From NCBI GenBank assembly GCA_013216015.1, contig JABSOI010000039.1, positions 1 to 61,468 on the forward strand: a DNA stretch of 61,468 nucleotides. Direction: 5' to 3'. Positions 30,240 through 38,728 of the stretch are shown here, in pieces. The DNA is from Alteromonadaceae bacterium. GTDB lineage: Bacteria > Pseudomonadota > Gammaproteobacteria > Enterobacterales > Alteromonadaceae. The notes under the pieces are model-generated. The model searched no databases. It saw only the letters and a program-made list of their open reading frames with translations, and was not told the DNA's origin. Position numbers and translations under genes: made by a program. The first letter of the stretch is position 1, and each line of letters begins with the position of its first letter.

Positions 30240-30350
30240 ATGCTTTCTCTGATTGATATTTTTAAATTACTTGATGAGACAATTATAAAAGTTGAACGGC
30301 AAATTTTATTAATACATGGTATTAATATTTTTATTGGATATAAGTTATGA
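30240..30350 (+). CDS. Possible 36-residue small protein coupled to the APH-like kinase
   Basis: An ATG with AAGAGG seven bases upstream opens 36 codons (MLSLIDIFKLLDETIIKVER, then QILLIHGINIFIGYKL). Its TGA overlaps the ATG of the next gene in an ATGA arrangement. The peptide is helical and hydrophobic. It may be a small membrane-associated protein or a leader ORF that sets translation of the kinase. The rest of the gap (29991-30239) shows no gene. Confidence 0.4.
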   Translation: MLSLIDIFKLLDETIIKVERQILLIHGINIFIGYKL

Positions 30351-31435
30351 GTGATTTTTTTCATAGGACGACTCAGGAATATGCCAGTCATTATGGCTTT
30401 CCACGAGGAGGGAAGCATGAATATTATATACCTGTTAAAGAAAACAAACGTGCATTTTATTTATACTCTCTACTTACATATCGTTCTTTTTTTAAATTGT
30501 TGCTGCTTGATTTTATCAATATAGTTTTATTAAAGCCCAAATATTATTACTTAACAAATGAAAATCTGAATCAGTTAATTTCATGTGTGGATAAAACTAA
30601 TGTTTACTTAACGTTGAAAAAAGGCACTCCAGGACCTTGTAGTAAAGACACTATTTTATTTACCAATAAAGAAGGCAAGTTGATTAGTGTGGTAAAAGTT
30701 TCAGACGGGAAAAAAGCAAAAACATTACTTCAAAGTGAAAATAGGTTTTTATCTAACTTTCGGGGTGATGTGCTTTTTCGGCAAATAGTCCCTGAAATTA
30801 AAAGAAGTGGAATCTGTAACAATCTTTATTTTATCGAACAGACAGCTTTAGAATGTAGAACAATTCCCACAAAGGATTGTGATATTTATATTTTTAATTT
30901 CTTAATTTTATTACATAATAAATCTAAAGTGTATATGAAGTTAAAAGATAGCTGTTTTTATCAAAATATAATAGGTTTGCGTACTCAAATATATGAGGGT
31001 TTAAATGGTCATTGGAAACAAAGGATTAATAAGTCATTAGAAGTAATTGAACATGAAATTTATGTTTTTGACATGGTTTATTGTCATCGTGATTTTGCAC
31101 CTTGGAATATGGGAATAAATACCAGTGAAAAGTTATGCGTTTTTGATTGGGAGTATTCAAAAGTTGAGTACTTTCCTTTAATTGATTATTTTCATTTTTA
31201 TATTATGCCAATGGCGCTAAATGGTAATGCATCAGTTTTAGGAATTAAAAAATTTATTAAAGATAAAAAAACAATAATTAATTCCATATCCAATGAAAAA
31301 ATAGCCGTACAATTACTTGCATATTTGGTGGATTTATCAATGTTTTACATATCAACTAAGAATGATTTTAGTGAAGAAGGTGAAGTGGAACGGCAATATG
31401 GAATTCTAATAGATAATTTTGAAGAATGGAGATGA
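30347..31435 (+). CDS. APH/choline-kinase-fold phosphotransferase
   Basis: This 362-residue protein has the catalytic loop H247-R-D249-x4-N254 (YCHRDFAPWNMG) and the metal-binding D267-W-E (VFDWEYS) of the aminoglycoside phosphotransferase / choline kinase fold. Its genomic setting argues against antibiotic resistance; it more likely phosphorylates a sugar, an alditol or a lipid-linked intermediate. It lies right after the nucleotidyltransferase/kinase fusion, and the two could form a modification pathway (inference). The start ATG overlaps the stop of a 36-codon ORF. Confidence 0.65.
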   Translation: MSDFFHRTTQEYASHYGFPRGGKHEYYIPVKENKRAFYLYSLLTYRSFFKLLLLDFINIVLLKPKYYYLTNENLNQLISCVDKTNVYLTLKKGTPGPCSKDTILFTNKEGKLISVVKVSDGKKAKTLLQSENRFLSNFRGDVLFRQIVPEIKRSGICNNLYFIEQTALECRTIPTKDCDIYIFNFLILLHNKSKVYMKLKDSCFYQNIIGLRTQIYEGLNGHWKQRINKSLEVIEHEIYVFDMVYCHRDFAPWNMGINTSEKLCVFDWEYSKVEYFPLIDYFHFYIMPMALNGNASVLGIKKFIKDKKTIINSISNEKIAVQLLAYLVDLSMFYISTKNDFSEEGEVERQYGILIDNFEEWR

Positions 31436-31438
31436 TTT

Positions 31439-32173
31439 GTGAAAGTTATAGTGTTGACTCCTGTTTTTAATGGGGAAACAACAATTAAATGTTGTATAGA
31501 ATCGGTTCGAAACCAAGACTATGAAAATGTTGAGCATATTATTATTGATGGAGCGTCTACTGATAATACTATTGATATATTAAATAGATACAGTGTTAAA
31601 TATTTTAGTGAAAGAGACGCTGGGATATATGATGCTTTCAATAAAGGCCTTATTAAAGCTAATCATTCGGATATCATTCATATATTAAATGCCGATGATT
31701 ATTATGCAGCAAATGATATTATTTCAAAAGTAATAGCTAAATTTAAACAGTATGACTGTGAATTAATTCATGGTCATGTTGAACTTATTGATATCAATGA
31801 AAAAATAGTAAAAAAGATAGGGGAGAACCTTAGTAAGAAGCAATTATTAAAAAAGATGCGTGTTGCACATCCATCAGTTTTTGTACGAAGAGCTGTATAT
31901 GATAAATATGGTGGATTTAGTGTTGGGTTCAAAATAGCTGCAGATTACGAGTTTTTATTAAGAGTTTGGGATAAAGTTAAGATTGTTTTCATACCACAGG
32001 TATTTGTGAAAATGCGGCTCGGTGGTATAAGTTCAGAGTACCATCAATTGAGTTATAGAGAGGCAATGGCGGCAGCTATATTAAACGGTTCATCACCAAC
32101 TAAAGCATTTTGTACCTATTCATGGGAAATGTTCAAGATGAAAGTATTCTCTCAAAAATATCATAATGTGTAG
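31439..32173 (+). CDS. Glycosyltransferase family 2
   Basis: A compact GT2 enzyme of 244 residues. MKVIVLTPVFNGETTIKCCI, IIDGASTDNTIDIL and SERDAGIYDAFNKGL are followed by the metal-binding HILNADDYY (DD motif). It resembles WcaA-like transferases with the signature DAGIYDAFNKG. The start is GTG at 31439, three bases past the kinase stop, with GGAG in the end of the kinase gene serving as ribosome site. Confidence 0.87.
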   Translation: MKVIVLTPVFNGETTIKCCIESVRNQDYENVEHIIIDGASTDNTIDILNRYSVKYFSERDAGIYDAFNKGLIKANHSDIIHILNADDYYAANDIISKVIAKFKQYDCELIHGHVELIDINEKIVKKIGENLSKKQLLKKMRVAHPSVFVRRAVYDKYGGFSVGFKIAADYEFLLRVWDKVKIVFIPQVFVKMRLGGISSEYHQLSYREAMAAAILNGSSPTKAFCTYSWEMFKMKVFSQKYHNV

Positions 32174-32182
32174 GGATTATGT

Positions 32183-33382
32183 ATGAAAATTTTGCTTTCT
32201 GCTTATGCATGTGAACCTTATAAAGGCTCAGAACCTGCTGTAGGCTGGAATTGGTTACTTGAAAGTTGTAAAACAAAAAATGATATATGGGTATTAACAA
32301 GAAATAATAATCGAGATATTATTGAAAAGTACTTTCAGGAAAATGAGATTCCTAATAACCTCACCTTAATCTATTATGATTTTCCTAAAAAATTAATGTT
32401 CTTAAAAAAAATTTTTGGTATATATTTTTATTATCTATTTTGGCAAATAGGTGCATTTTTAAAGGTACGAAAGTTAAATAAAAGTAAGTTTTTTGACCAA
32501 GTGCATCATGTTACTTTTGCAACGATTCGCCAACCAAGTTTTATGGCCTTATTAGGTGTTCCTTTTATTTATGGCCCTGCGGGTGGAGGAGAATCACCGC
32601 CTTATCATTTAATAAGAAACTTTCCTCAGCGACCAAAACAAAAAGAGTTAATACGAATGTTAGCCAATATTTGGGTAAAATTAGATCCTTTTATGCATTT
32701 TACTTTTTTTAGTGCAAATAAAATAGTGGTGACATCTGAACAAACTAAAAATTTAGTAGCAAGGTTTTATCGGCATAAAGTGGTTATTAAGTTAGCTATC
32801 GCACAGTCAAATGGTATTGTAGCAAGAGCTAAAATTTGTACACAAAAAGATAAGGTCAAACTTCTCTTTGTCGGTCGTTTTGAATATTGGAAAGGTATTC
32901 ATTTATGCATTAAGTCTTTAGTTGAATTAAAAAGCAATTATAAAGAGTTAAATGCCAGATTGACGTTAATTGGTGAAGGGCCTTATAAAAATCATTTACA
33001 AAAACTAGCTAAGCAAATAGGCGTTGATTTGATGATTGATTGGCTTCCTTGGATGGAACAGTCAAAATTAGATGGATTTTATTCATCTCATGATTTATTT
33101 ATTTTTCCAAGTTTACATGATTCTGGTGGCATGGTGGTGCTTGAGGCTATGTCGGCAAGTATGCCCGTGATTTGTTTAAATTCTGGAGGGCCGTCAACCA
33201 TCGTTACTGAATCATCAGGTGAGGTTATTGATGTTCAATTATCAGAAGAAGAAATATGTAAAAAAATCGCATTGCATATTTCGATAATTATTAAAGCAGA
33301 AAATTATCCTATTTATTGTCAAAATGCCCGAATACGCTCTCAGGAATTAACTTGGGAAAAGCTGGTGACAGGTTTGTTATGA
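32183..33382 (+). CDS. Glycosyltransferase family 4
   Basis: GT-B enzyme of 399 residues. The N-terminus MKILLSAYACEPYKGSEPAV and the GPAGGGE stretch near residue 132 are seen in GT4 enzymes from capsule clusters. The C-terminal domain has FVGRFEYWKGIHLCI, LIGEGPYKNHLQ and FPSLHDSGGMVVLEAMSASM, holding the donor-binding E-x7-E. It overlaps the next gene as ATGA, so translation is coupled. Confidence 0.87.
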   Translation: MKILLSAYACEPYKGSEPAVGWNWLLESCKTKNDIWVLTRNNNRDIIEKYFQENEIPNNLTLIYYDFPKKLMFLKKIFGIYFYYLFWQIGAFLKVRKLNKSKFFDQVHHVTFATIRQPSFMALLGVPFIYGPAGGGESPPYHLIRNFPQRPKQKELIRMLANIWVKLDPFMHFTFFSANKIVVTSEQTKNLVARFYRHKVVIKLAIAQSNGIVARAKICTQKDKVKLLFVGRFEYWKGIHLCIKSLVELKSNYKELNARLTLIGEGPYKNHLQKLAKQIGVDLMIDWLPWMEQSKLDGFYSSHDLFIFPSLHDSGGMVVLEAMSASMPVICLNSGGPSTIVTESSGEVIDVQLSEEEICKKIALHISIIIKAENYPIYCQNARIRSQELTWEKLVTGLL

Positions 33383-34593
33383 ATCGTAAGGTTATAATTT
33401 TACATAATAAATATAAAATAAGCGGTGGCGAAGATGCGGTTGTTAAACAGGAGTCATTGTTGCTAAAAAAAAATGGAGATCTTATTGATGTTCATTATTT
33501 AGATAACAATGTTATTAACGGTTTTTTAGTCAAAGTACTGGTGTTAATTCAAACCCCATTCGTTTGCTTTACAAAAAAAACAATTGACAAACTTATAGTA
33601 AACAAATTAAAACCAAGTGTTATTCACGTTCATAATTATTTTCCATTATTATCGCCTTCAATATTTTACACGATTAAAAGGGAAAAAATACCCGTCGTAC
33701 ATACTTTACATAACTATCGTTCAGTATGCCCTACAGCGTTATTGATGTTTGATGGAAAAATTGAAGAACGTAGTGTAAAAAAAACTTGTTGGTGGGCTGT
33801 GAGGAAAAAGGTTTATCGAAACTCTGCAATTGGTACTTTTGCTTTGTGTTGTATGATTGAATTACATAAAAAATTGGGTACCTGGCATAATAAAGTTGAT
33901 GCTTTTATTGCTTTGACTGAATTTAGTCGCGATAAATTTATTGAAGCAGGTTGGCCTGCTAACAAAATTTATGTGAAACCTAATTTTATAGTTGATAAAT
34001 TTAATGGTGCAAAAAGTGTAGATAAGAAAGGTGGTTTTGCCGTTTATGTTGGACGATTGAGTGAAGAAAAAGATATAGTTACTTTGTTAAAATCTTGGCA
34101 AAACATTAATTTTCCCTTAAAAATTATTGGAACAGGACCTCTTAAACATTTAGTGACTCATTCTGGTGATCCTAATATTGAATATTTAGGTAAACTACCA
34201 TCAGAACAAGTGATAGATTGGGTTAAAGATGCAGAGTTTCTGGTATTACCTTCAATTTGTTATGAAGGTTTTCCAATGGTACTTGTTGAGGCGATGTGTT
34301 GTGGCACACCGTCTATTGTTTCAAAGTTAGGCAGTATGGAAGAGATAATTAGTCATGGGAAAACAGGTTTGCACTTTGAAGCAGGAAATAGTGATGATTT
34401 ATCTTTAAAAGTAAATAACTTAATTGAAAATAAGGCATTACTGGCTACTATGGCATATAACGCCCGGCAAGAGTATTTAGCTAAATATACACCAGAAATA
34501 AATTATCAGCAGTTAATGACGATTTATCAACATGCTATTGCTAATGCTGCACAAGAAAGTACTGCACAAGAAAATGCAGCACAAGAAAAATGA
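33379..34593 (+). CDS. Glycosyltransferase family 4
   Basis: GT-B enzyme of 404 residues starting with KVIILHNKYKISGGEDAVV, typical of this GT4 group, then IHVHNYFPLLSPSIF and VVHTLHNYRSVCP. The donor domain has YVGRLSEEKDIVTLL and PSICYEGFPMVLVEAMCCG. The frame is open back to 33316, but the ATG at 33379 overlaps the previous stop (ATGA) and gives the family N-terminus. The C-terminal tail is a short repeat (AAQES, TAQEN, AAQEK) coded by tandem GCACAAGAA units, probably variable in length. Confidence 0.87.
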   Translation: MNRKVIILHNKYKISGGEDAVVKQESLLLKKNGDLIDVHYLDNNVINGFLVKVLVLIQTPFVCFTKKTIDKLIVNKLKPSVIHVHNYFPLLSPSIFYTIKREKIPVVHTLHNYRSVCPTALLMFDGKIEERSVKKTCWWAVRKKVYRNSAIGTFALCCMIELHKKLGTWHNKVDAFIALTEFSRDKFIEAGWPANKIYVKPNFIVDKFNGAKSVDKKGGFAVYVGRLSEEKDIVTLLKSWQNINFPLKIIGTGPLKHLVTHSGDPNIEYLGKLPSEQVIDWVKDAEFLVLPSICYEGFPMVLVEAMCCGTPSIVSKLGSMEEIISHGKTGLHFEAGNSDDLSLKVNNLIENKALLATMAYNARQEYLAKYTPEINYQQLMTIYQHAIANAAQESTAQENAAQEK

Positions 34594-34642
34594 TCATTCA
34601 TAAAATGATTATTCACAAAATAAGAAAAATATAGGCAGATTA

Positions 34643-35392
34643 GTGAAACAAAAGATAATTACCATGGAAGTTGATGTTACCCGGTTGTCTTGGGCTTTAA
34701 CACAAACCGTAAATTTAGCTCAATCAAAGGTTGGTGCTTACGTATGCGTGTCGAATGTTCATATGTGTATGGAAACATTCGATTCAACTAGTTTTAGGAA
34801 TGTTGTTAATAACGCTGATTTAGTGATAGCTGATGGCCGTCCTATTTCATGGGCGCAAAAGTTACTGGGTCATAAGCAGGCAGAACAAGTTCGTGGTCAA
34901 GATATAATGACTGCACTTTGTCAGCAGAGTAATAATTCCGAGCTTTCAATTGGTTTTTACGGTGGTAGCTCTGATTGCGTCTTAGCAAGTGTTATTGTAA
35001 ATTTGAAAAAGAAGTTTCCTCAAATCAAAATTAATTATAGTTTTTCTCCGCCATTCAGGGTGTTAACTAAAGAGGAAGATCAAGAAATTATAGCCAATAT
35101 TAATAACGCCGATGTGGATGTGTTATTTGTTGGTATTGGTTGTCCAAAACAAGAAAACTGGATGGCTGATCATAAAGCGTCATTAAGTTGTGTCATGTTA
35201 GGTGTTGGTGCTGCCTTTGACTTTATTGCTGGTGATAAAAAACATGCGCCACGTTGGATGCAGAAAATCGGATGTGAATGGTTATTCAGGCTATTCAGTG
35301 AGCCTAAAAGATTATGGAAACGGTATTTAAAACAAAATCCCAGGTTTATCTTTCATTTTATTAAACAATTCATAAAATATAAGTTTATGTGA
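34643..35392 (+). CDS. WecG/TagA/CpsF family glycosyltransferase (GT26)
   Basis: GT26 enzymes add a sugar such as N-acetyl-mannosamine, mannose or a hexuronate to a lipid-linked intermediate, often as a late step. Family motifs are NADLVIADGRPISWAQKLLG, VRGQDIMTALC, IGFYGGSS and VDVLFVGIGCPKQENWM, followed by GVGAAFDFIAGDKKHAPRWM. At 249 residues the length is normal. The start is GTG at 34643; an ATG seven codons in is an alternative. The donor sugar cannot be decided. Confidence 0.88.
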   Translation: MKQKIITMEVDVTRLSWALTQTVNLAQSKVGAYVCVSNVHMCMETFDSTSFRNVVNNADLVIADGRPISWAQKLLGHKQAEQVRGQDIMTALCQQSNNSELSIGFYGGSSDCVLASVIVNLKKKFPQIKINYSFSPPFRVLTKEEDQEIIANINNADVDVLFVGIGCPKQENWMADHKASLSCVMLGVGAAFDFIAGDKKHAPRWMQKIGCEWLFRLFSEPKRLWKRYLKQNPRFIFHFIKQFIKYKFM

Positions 35393-35432
35393 TTAAGTTT
35401 ATGTGATTAAGTTTATGTGACTAAGTTTATAA
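35379..35432. repeat. Tandem duplication of the stop-codon region
   Basis: TAAGTTTATGTGAT recurs three times with a 14-bp period, then a degenerate fourth (TAAGTTTATAAT). Each unit repeats the last codons and the TGA of the GT26 gene. It fills most of the gap before gmd. Confidence 0.8.
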
Positions 35433-35482
35433 TTTAAACTGGTCAGGTAGTTGATTCAAGGTATCTATTTTAGGATAAGAAA

Positions 35483-36607
35483 ATGACAAAAAAAGTGGCG
35501 TTGATCACAGGGGTAACCGGTCAGGATGGTTCATACCTCGCAGAATTTTTATTGGAAAAAGGTTATGAGGTCCATGGTATAAAACGTCGATCCTCTTCTT
35601 TAAACACTGAAAGAATTGATCATATTTATCAAGATTTACATTCAGCCAGCCCTAGTTTTTTCCTTCATTATGGTGATTTATCTGATACGTCAAATTTAAC
35701 GCGGTTATTATCAAAAATTCAACCGGATGAAGTTTATAATTTAGGTGCTCAGAGCCATGTTGCGGTTTCATTTGAATGTCCCGAATATACAGCAGATGTT
35801 GATGGACTTGGTACTTTAAGGTTACTTGAAGCTATTAGGTTTTTAGGACTAGAAAAGAAAACGAGATTTTATCAAGCGTCTACTTCAGAACTTTATGGTG
35901 ACGTTAGAGAAACTCCGCAGACGGAAACTACGCCATTTTATCCTCGCTCTCCTTATGGTGTGGCAAAAATGTATGCTTACTGGATGGTTGTTAATTACCG
36001 TGAAGCTTACGGTTTGCATGCAAGCAACGGTATTTTATTTAATCATGAATCCCCCCGTCGTGGTGAAACTTTTGTTACCCGTAAAATAACCCGTGCTATT
36101 GCTAATATTGCTCAAGGTTTAGATAACTGTTTGTACCTGGGTAATATGGATGCCTTGCGTGATTGGGGTCATGCTCGGGATTATGTAAAAATGCAGTGGT
36201 TAATGCTTCAGCAAGATCAACCTGAAGATTTCGTTATTGCAACGGGAAAGCAATATTCAGTGCGCCAATTTGTTGAATTTTCTGCAATAGAGCTGGGTAT
36301 TTCCATTGAATGGCAAGGTAAAGGGATTGAAGAAAAGGGGATTGTATCTGCGATTACTGGTGTTGAAGCACCTGGTGTGAAAATTGGTGATGTTATTGTT
36401 GCTGTAGATCCAAAATATTTTAGGCCAGCTGAAGTTGAGACTTTGCTTGGTGATCCTACTAAGGCTAAAGAAAAGTTAGGCTGGGAACCAGAAACAAGCT
36501 TTCAAAGTCTGGTTGTTGAAATGGTTCAGCATGATCTTGAAATAGCCAAACAACATGCCTTACTCAAGTCTCATGGTTTTAACGTAAGTATGAGTAACGA
36601 GAGCTAA
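35483..36607 (+). CDS. gmd: GDP-mannose 4,6-dehydratase
   Basis: This cytosolic short-chain dehydrogenase/reductase enzyme converts GDP-D-mannose to GDP-4-keto-6-deoxy-D-mannose, the first step to GDP-L-fucose. It shows the NADP-binding [30 protein letters not shown] and the catalytic [10 protein letters not shown] (Tyr-x3-Lys). The GMD-specific [16 protein letters not shown] and [16 protein letters not shown] are also present. At 374 residues it is full length. It is directly followed by fcl, and together they supply GDP-fucose to the locus. Confidence 0.95.
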   Translation: MTKKVALITGVTGQDGSYLAEFLLEKGYEVHGIKRRSSSLNTERIDHIYQDLHSASPSFFLHYGDLSDTSNLTRLLSKIQPDEVYNLGAQSHVAVSFECPEYTADVDGLGTLRLLEAIRFLGLEKKTRFYQASTSELYGDVRETPQTETTPFYPRSPYGVAKMYAYWMVVNYREAYGLHASNGILFNHESPRRGETFVTRKITRAIANIAQGLDNCLYLGNMDALRDWGHARDYVKMQWLMLQQDQPEDFVIATGKQYSVRQFVEFSAIELGISIEWQGKGIEEKGIVSAITGVEAPGVKIGDVIVAVDPKYFRPAEVETLLGDPTKAKEKLGWEPETSFQSLVVEMVQHDLEIAKQHALLKSHGFNVSMSNES

Positions 36608-36665
36608 AATCAGGAAAGAGTTAATATGAAACGAAGAATGAGTAACTAAGAATGAGTTTCAAAGA

Positions 36666-37631
36666 ATGAACAAGAAACGTATTTTTGTTGCCGGGCATAA
36701 TGGCATGGTCGGCTCTGCAATTGTAAGACAATTGCGGAATGAAAATAACATTAAGTTGGTATTGAGATCTCGGCAGGAACTCGACTTAATAGATCAACAG
36801 GCGGTTGTGGATTTTTTTCACCAGGAAAAAATTGATCAAGTTTATCTTTCTGCGGCAAAAGTGGGTGGTATAGTTGCTAATAACACTTATCCTGCAGAGT
36901 TTATTTATCAAAATTTAATGATACAGTGCAATGTCATTCATGCTGCTCACCTTTCTGATGTACCGCAATTGTTATTTTTAGGTTCGTCGTGTATTTATCC
37001 TAAATTTGCTGAGCAACCTATGTGTGAATCGGCTTTATTGACCGGAACATTAGAGCCAACCAATGAACCTTACGCAATTGCTAAAATTGCCGGCATTAAA
37101 TTATGTGAATCGTATAATCGTCAATATGGCAGAAATTATCGTTCAGTTATGCCGACCAATTTGTATGGAGAAAATGACAATTTCCACCCTGAAAATTCAC
37201 ATGTAATTCCCGCGCTTATTCGTCGATTTCATCAGGCCAAGTTAGATAAATTAGATGAAGTAGTCGCATGGGGAACGGGTACACCTAAAAGAGAGTTTTT
37301 GAACGTTGATGATATGGCTGCGGCTTCAGTGTTTGTAATGGGTCTTTCTTCAGATAAATATCAAGAAAATACTCAAGAGATGTTGAGTCATATAAATGTC
37401 GGGACAGGTGAAGATTGTACCATTCGTGAATTGGTTGAAACGGTGGCTAAAGTGGTAGGTTATCAAGGTAATATTCGTTTTGATCATTCAAAGCCAGATG
37501 GGGCGCCCAGAAAGCTTTTGGATGTTTCTCGTTTAAAGTCACTTGGCTGGCAATATTCAATATCGCTTACTCAGGGCCTTCACGACACTTATCAATGGTT
37601 TTTGGTCACACAAGATAACATACGACAATAG
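36666..37631 (+). CDS. fcl: GDP-L-fucose synthase
   Basis: This is a bifunctional 3,5-epimerase/4-reductase making GDP-L-fucose from the Gmd product with NADPH. It carries [15 protein letters not shown] for cofactor binding, [12 protein letters not shown], the catalytic Tyr-x3-Lys in [10 protein letters not shown], and [16 protein letters not shown]. The length of 321 residues is typical. The 58-bp gap from gmd contains imperfect AAGAATGAGT repeats. Its presence predicts fucose, or a sugar made from the same intermediate, in the polysaccharide. Confidence 0.94.
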   Translation: MNKKRIFVAGHNGMVGSAIVRQLRNENNIKLVLRSRQELDLIDQQAVVDFFHQEKIDQVYLSAAKVGGIVANNTYPAEFIYQNLMIQCNVIHAAHLSDVPQLLFLGSSCIYPKFAEQPMCESALLTGTLEPTNEPYAIAKIAGIKLCESYNRQYGRNYRSVMPTNLYGENDNFHPENSHVIPALIRRFHQAKLDKLDEVVAWGTGTPKREFLNVDDMAAASVFVMGLSSDKYQENTQEMLSHINVGTGEDCTIRELVETVAKVVGYQGNIRFDHSKPDGAPRKLLDVSRLKSLGWQYSISLTQGLHDTYQWFLVTQDNIRQ

Positions 37632-37639
37632 TTTCAATA

Positions 37640-37700
37640 GCTTATTGAATAAAAACCGAATGAAAACCGAATGAAAACCGAATAAAATATCGAATAAATT
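37640..37700. repeat. Short tandem repeat after fcl
   Basis: AAAACCGAATG units (about 11 bp) occur three times and decay into AAAATATCGAATAAAT. This is the same kind of gap-filling duplication as at 22386 and 35379. Confidence 0.7.
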
Positions 37701-37736
37701 AGCAGGTAATATTATTTTCTACAACAGGGCAGTCTT

Positions 37737-38666
37737 ATGAAAAAAACACTTATTCATGTTGGCTTACATAAAACAGCATCTACTTTTCTGCAAAGTAGTG
37801 TTTGGCCTTTGTTGTCTAATTTTACTTATTTGTCCCGTCCTTATACTCAACACAATCATGCATTTAATCAATTGCAGTACGCAGATGATTCTTTATATGA
37901 TCCTGATATGTTAAAACAGGAATTGGCAAAAATACCAAATGAAAATTTGTTGATTTCTGATGAATCGTTTTCAGGTAAACCATTATCTTTCTCATACATT
38001 AATCGCTCAATAATAGCTCAAAGATTACATGAGCAATTCCCTGATGCTGAAATTATTCTATTTCTCAGGGATCAAAATGATATTATTAAATCTCACTATA
38101 GCTCGTATATTAAAATGCCATTTGGCGTTAAGGCTATTGATGAATTATTGTATAAACCAAAAGACAATTATACTTATAAAGATTATTTAGCTCACCCTTA
38201 TCATTTTGAAATGTCGAGTCTTTATTACAATACTAATGATGTTTATTTGCATCTGGATTGTTTTAAATACAGTGGATTAATTGAATTATATAGTCGGCTG
38301 TTTAAAAAGTGTCATGTTTTTTTATATGAAGATTTTAAGGCAGATCCAAAATCAATTATCAATCAGATAGCAAATATCACAGGTCAATCAATTGAAACTG
38401 ACTTTTTGGCTCTAAAAAACAAGTCTCTTTCTCCAAGAGAACTAGAAGCTCGTCGTAAAGCTAATATATTGAGTTTATCAATAAAGAACCGATATTTTAG
38501 AAAAATATTACAGGGGGTTATGGGGGCTGTTCCAAGCTCTCCCAGAGAAAGTATAGACAAGGTGATTAAAAAGAAGGTAGCTGATTATTATGCAGACGAT
38601 AACCAGAAATTAAAAGATTTATTGCCAAATTTGAATTGGCAAAATTATCGGGATAAGTATAAATAA
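37737..38666 (+). CDS. Sulfotransferase-family protein
   Basis: The N-terminus HVGLHKTASTFLQ fits the 5'-phosphosulfate-binding loop of PAPS-dependent sulfotransferases. EIILFLRDQNDIIKSHYSSYI fits the 3'-phosphate-binding region (Arg then Ser). LYEDFKADPKSIINQIANITG is typical of the C-terminal part. At 309 residues the length is normal. In this locus the likely job is O-sulfation of a sugar in the repeat unit, common in marine polysaccharides; the acceptor is unknown. It is the last plus-strand gene before the inverted initiating transferase. Confidence 0.78.
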   Translation: MKKTLIHVGLHKTASTFLQSSVWPLLSNFTYLSRPYTQHNHAFNQLQYADDSLYDPDMLKQELAKIPNENLLISDESFSGKPLSFSYINRSIIAQRLHEQFPDAEIILFLRDQNDIIKSHYSSYIKMPFGVKAIDELLYKPKDNYTYKDYLAHPYHFEMSSLYYNTNDVYLHLDCFKYSGLIELYSRLFKKCHVFLYEDFKADPKSIINQIANITGQSIETDFLALKNKSLSPRELEARRKANILSLSIKNRYFRKILQGVMGAVPSSPRESIDKVIKKKVADYYADDNQKLKDLLPNLNWQNYRDKYK

Positions 38667-38728
38667 TTACTACAAATAACGACTATAAATAACTATCTGT
38701 AGTAGGAATTCTGTTGCCAAAGCTTTTG

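Noticed and set aside
30090-30360. Similarity between GTGAGTGATTTTTTAACAGG (near 30095) and the start of the APH-like gene at 30347
   Set aside because: The match is short and ends quickly at a stop. It may be a small duplication remnant but is too weak to claim.
33316-33378. Upstream extension of the glycosyltransferase starting at 33316
   Set aside because: It lies inside the previous gene and adds residues unlike the family; the ATG at 33379 overlaps the previous stop in a normal ATGA junction.
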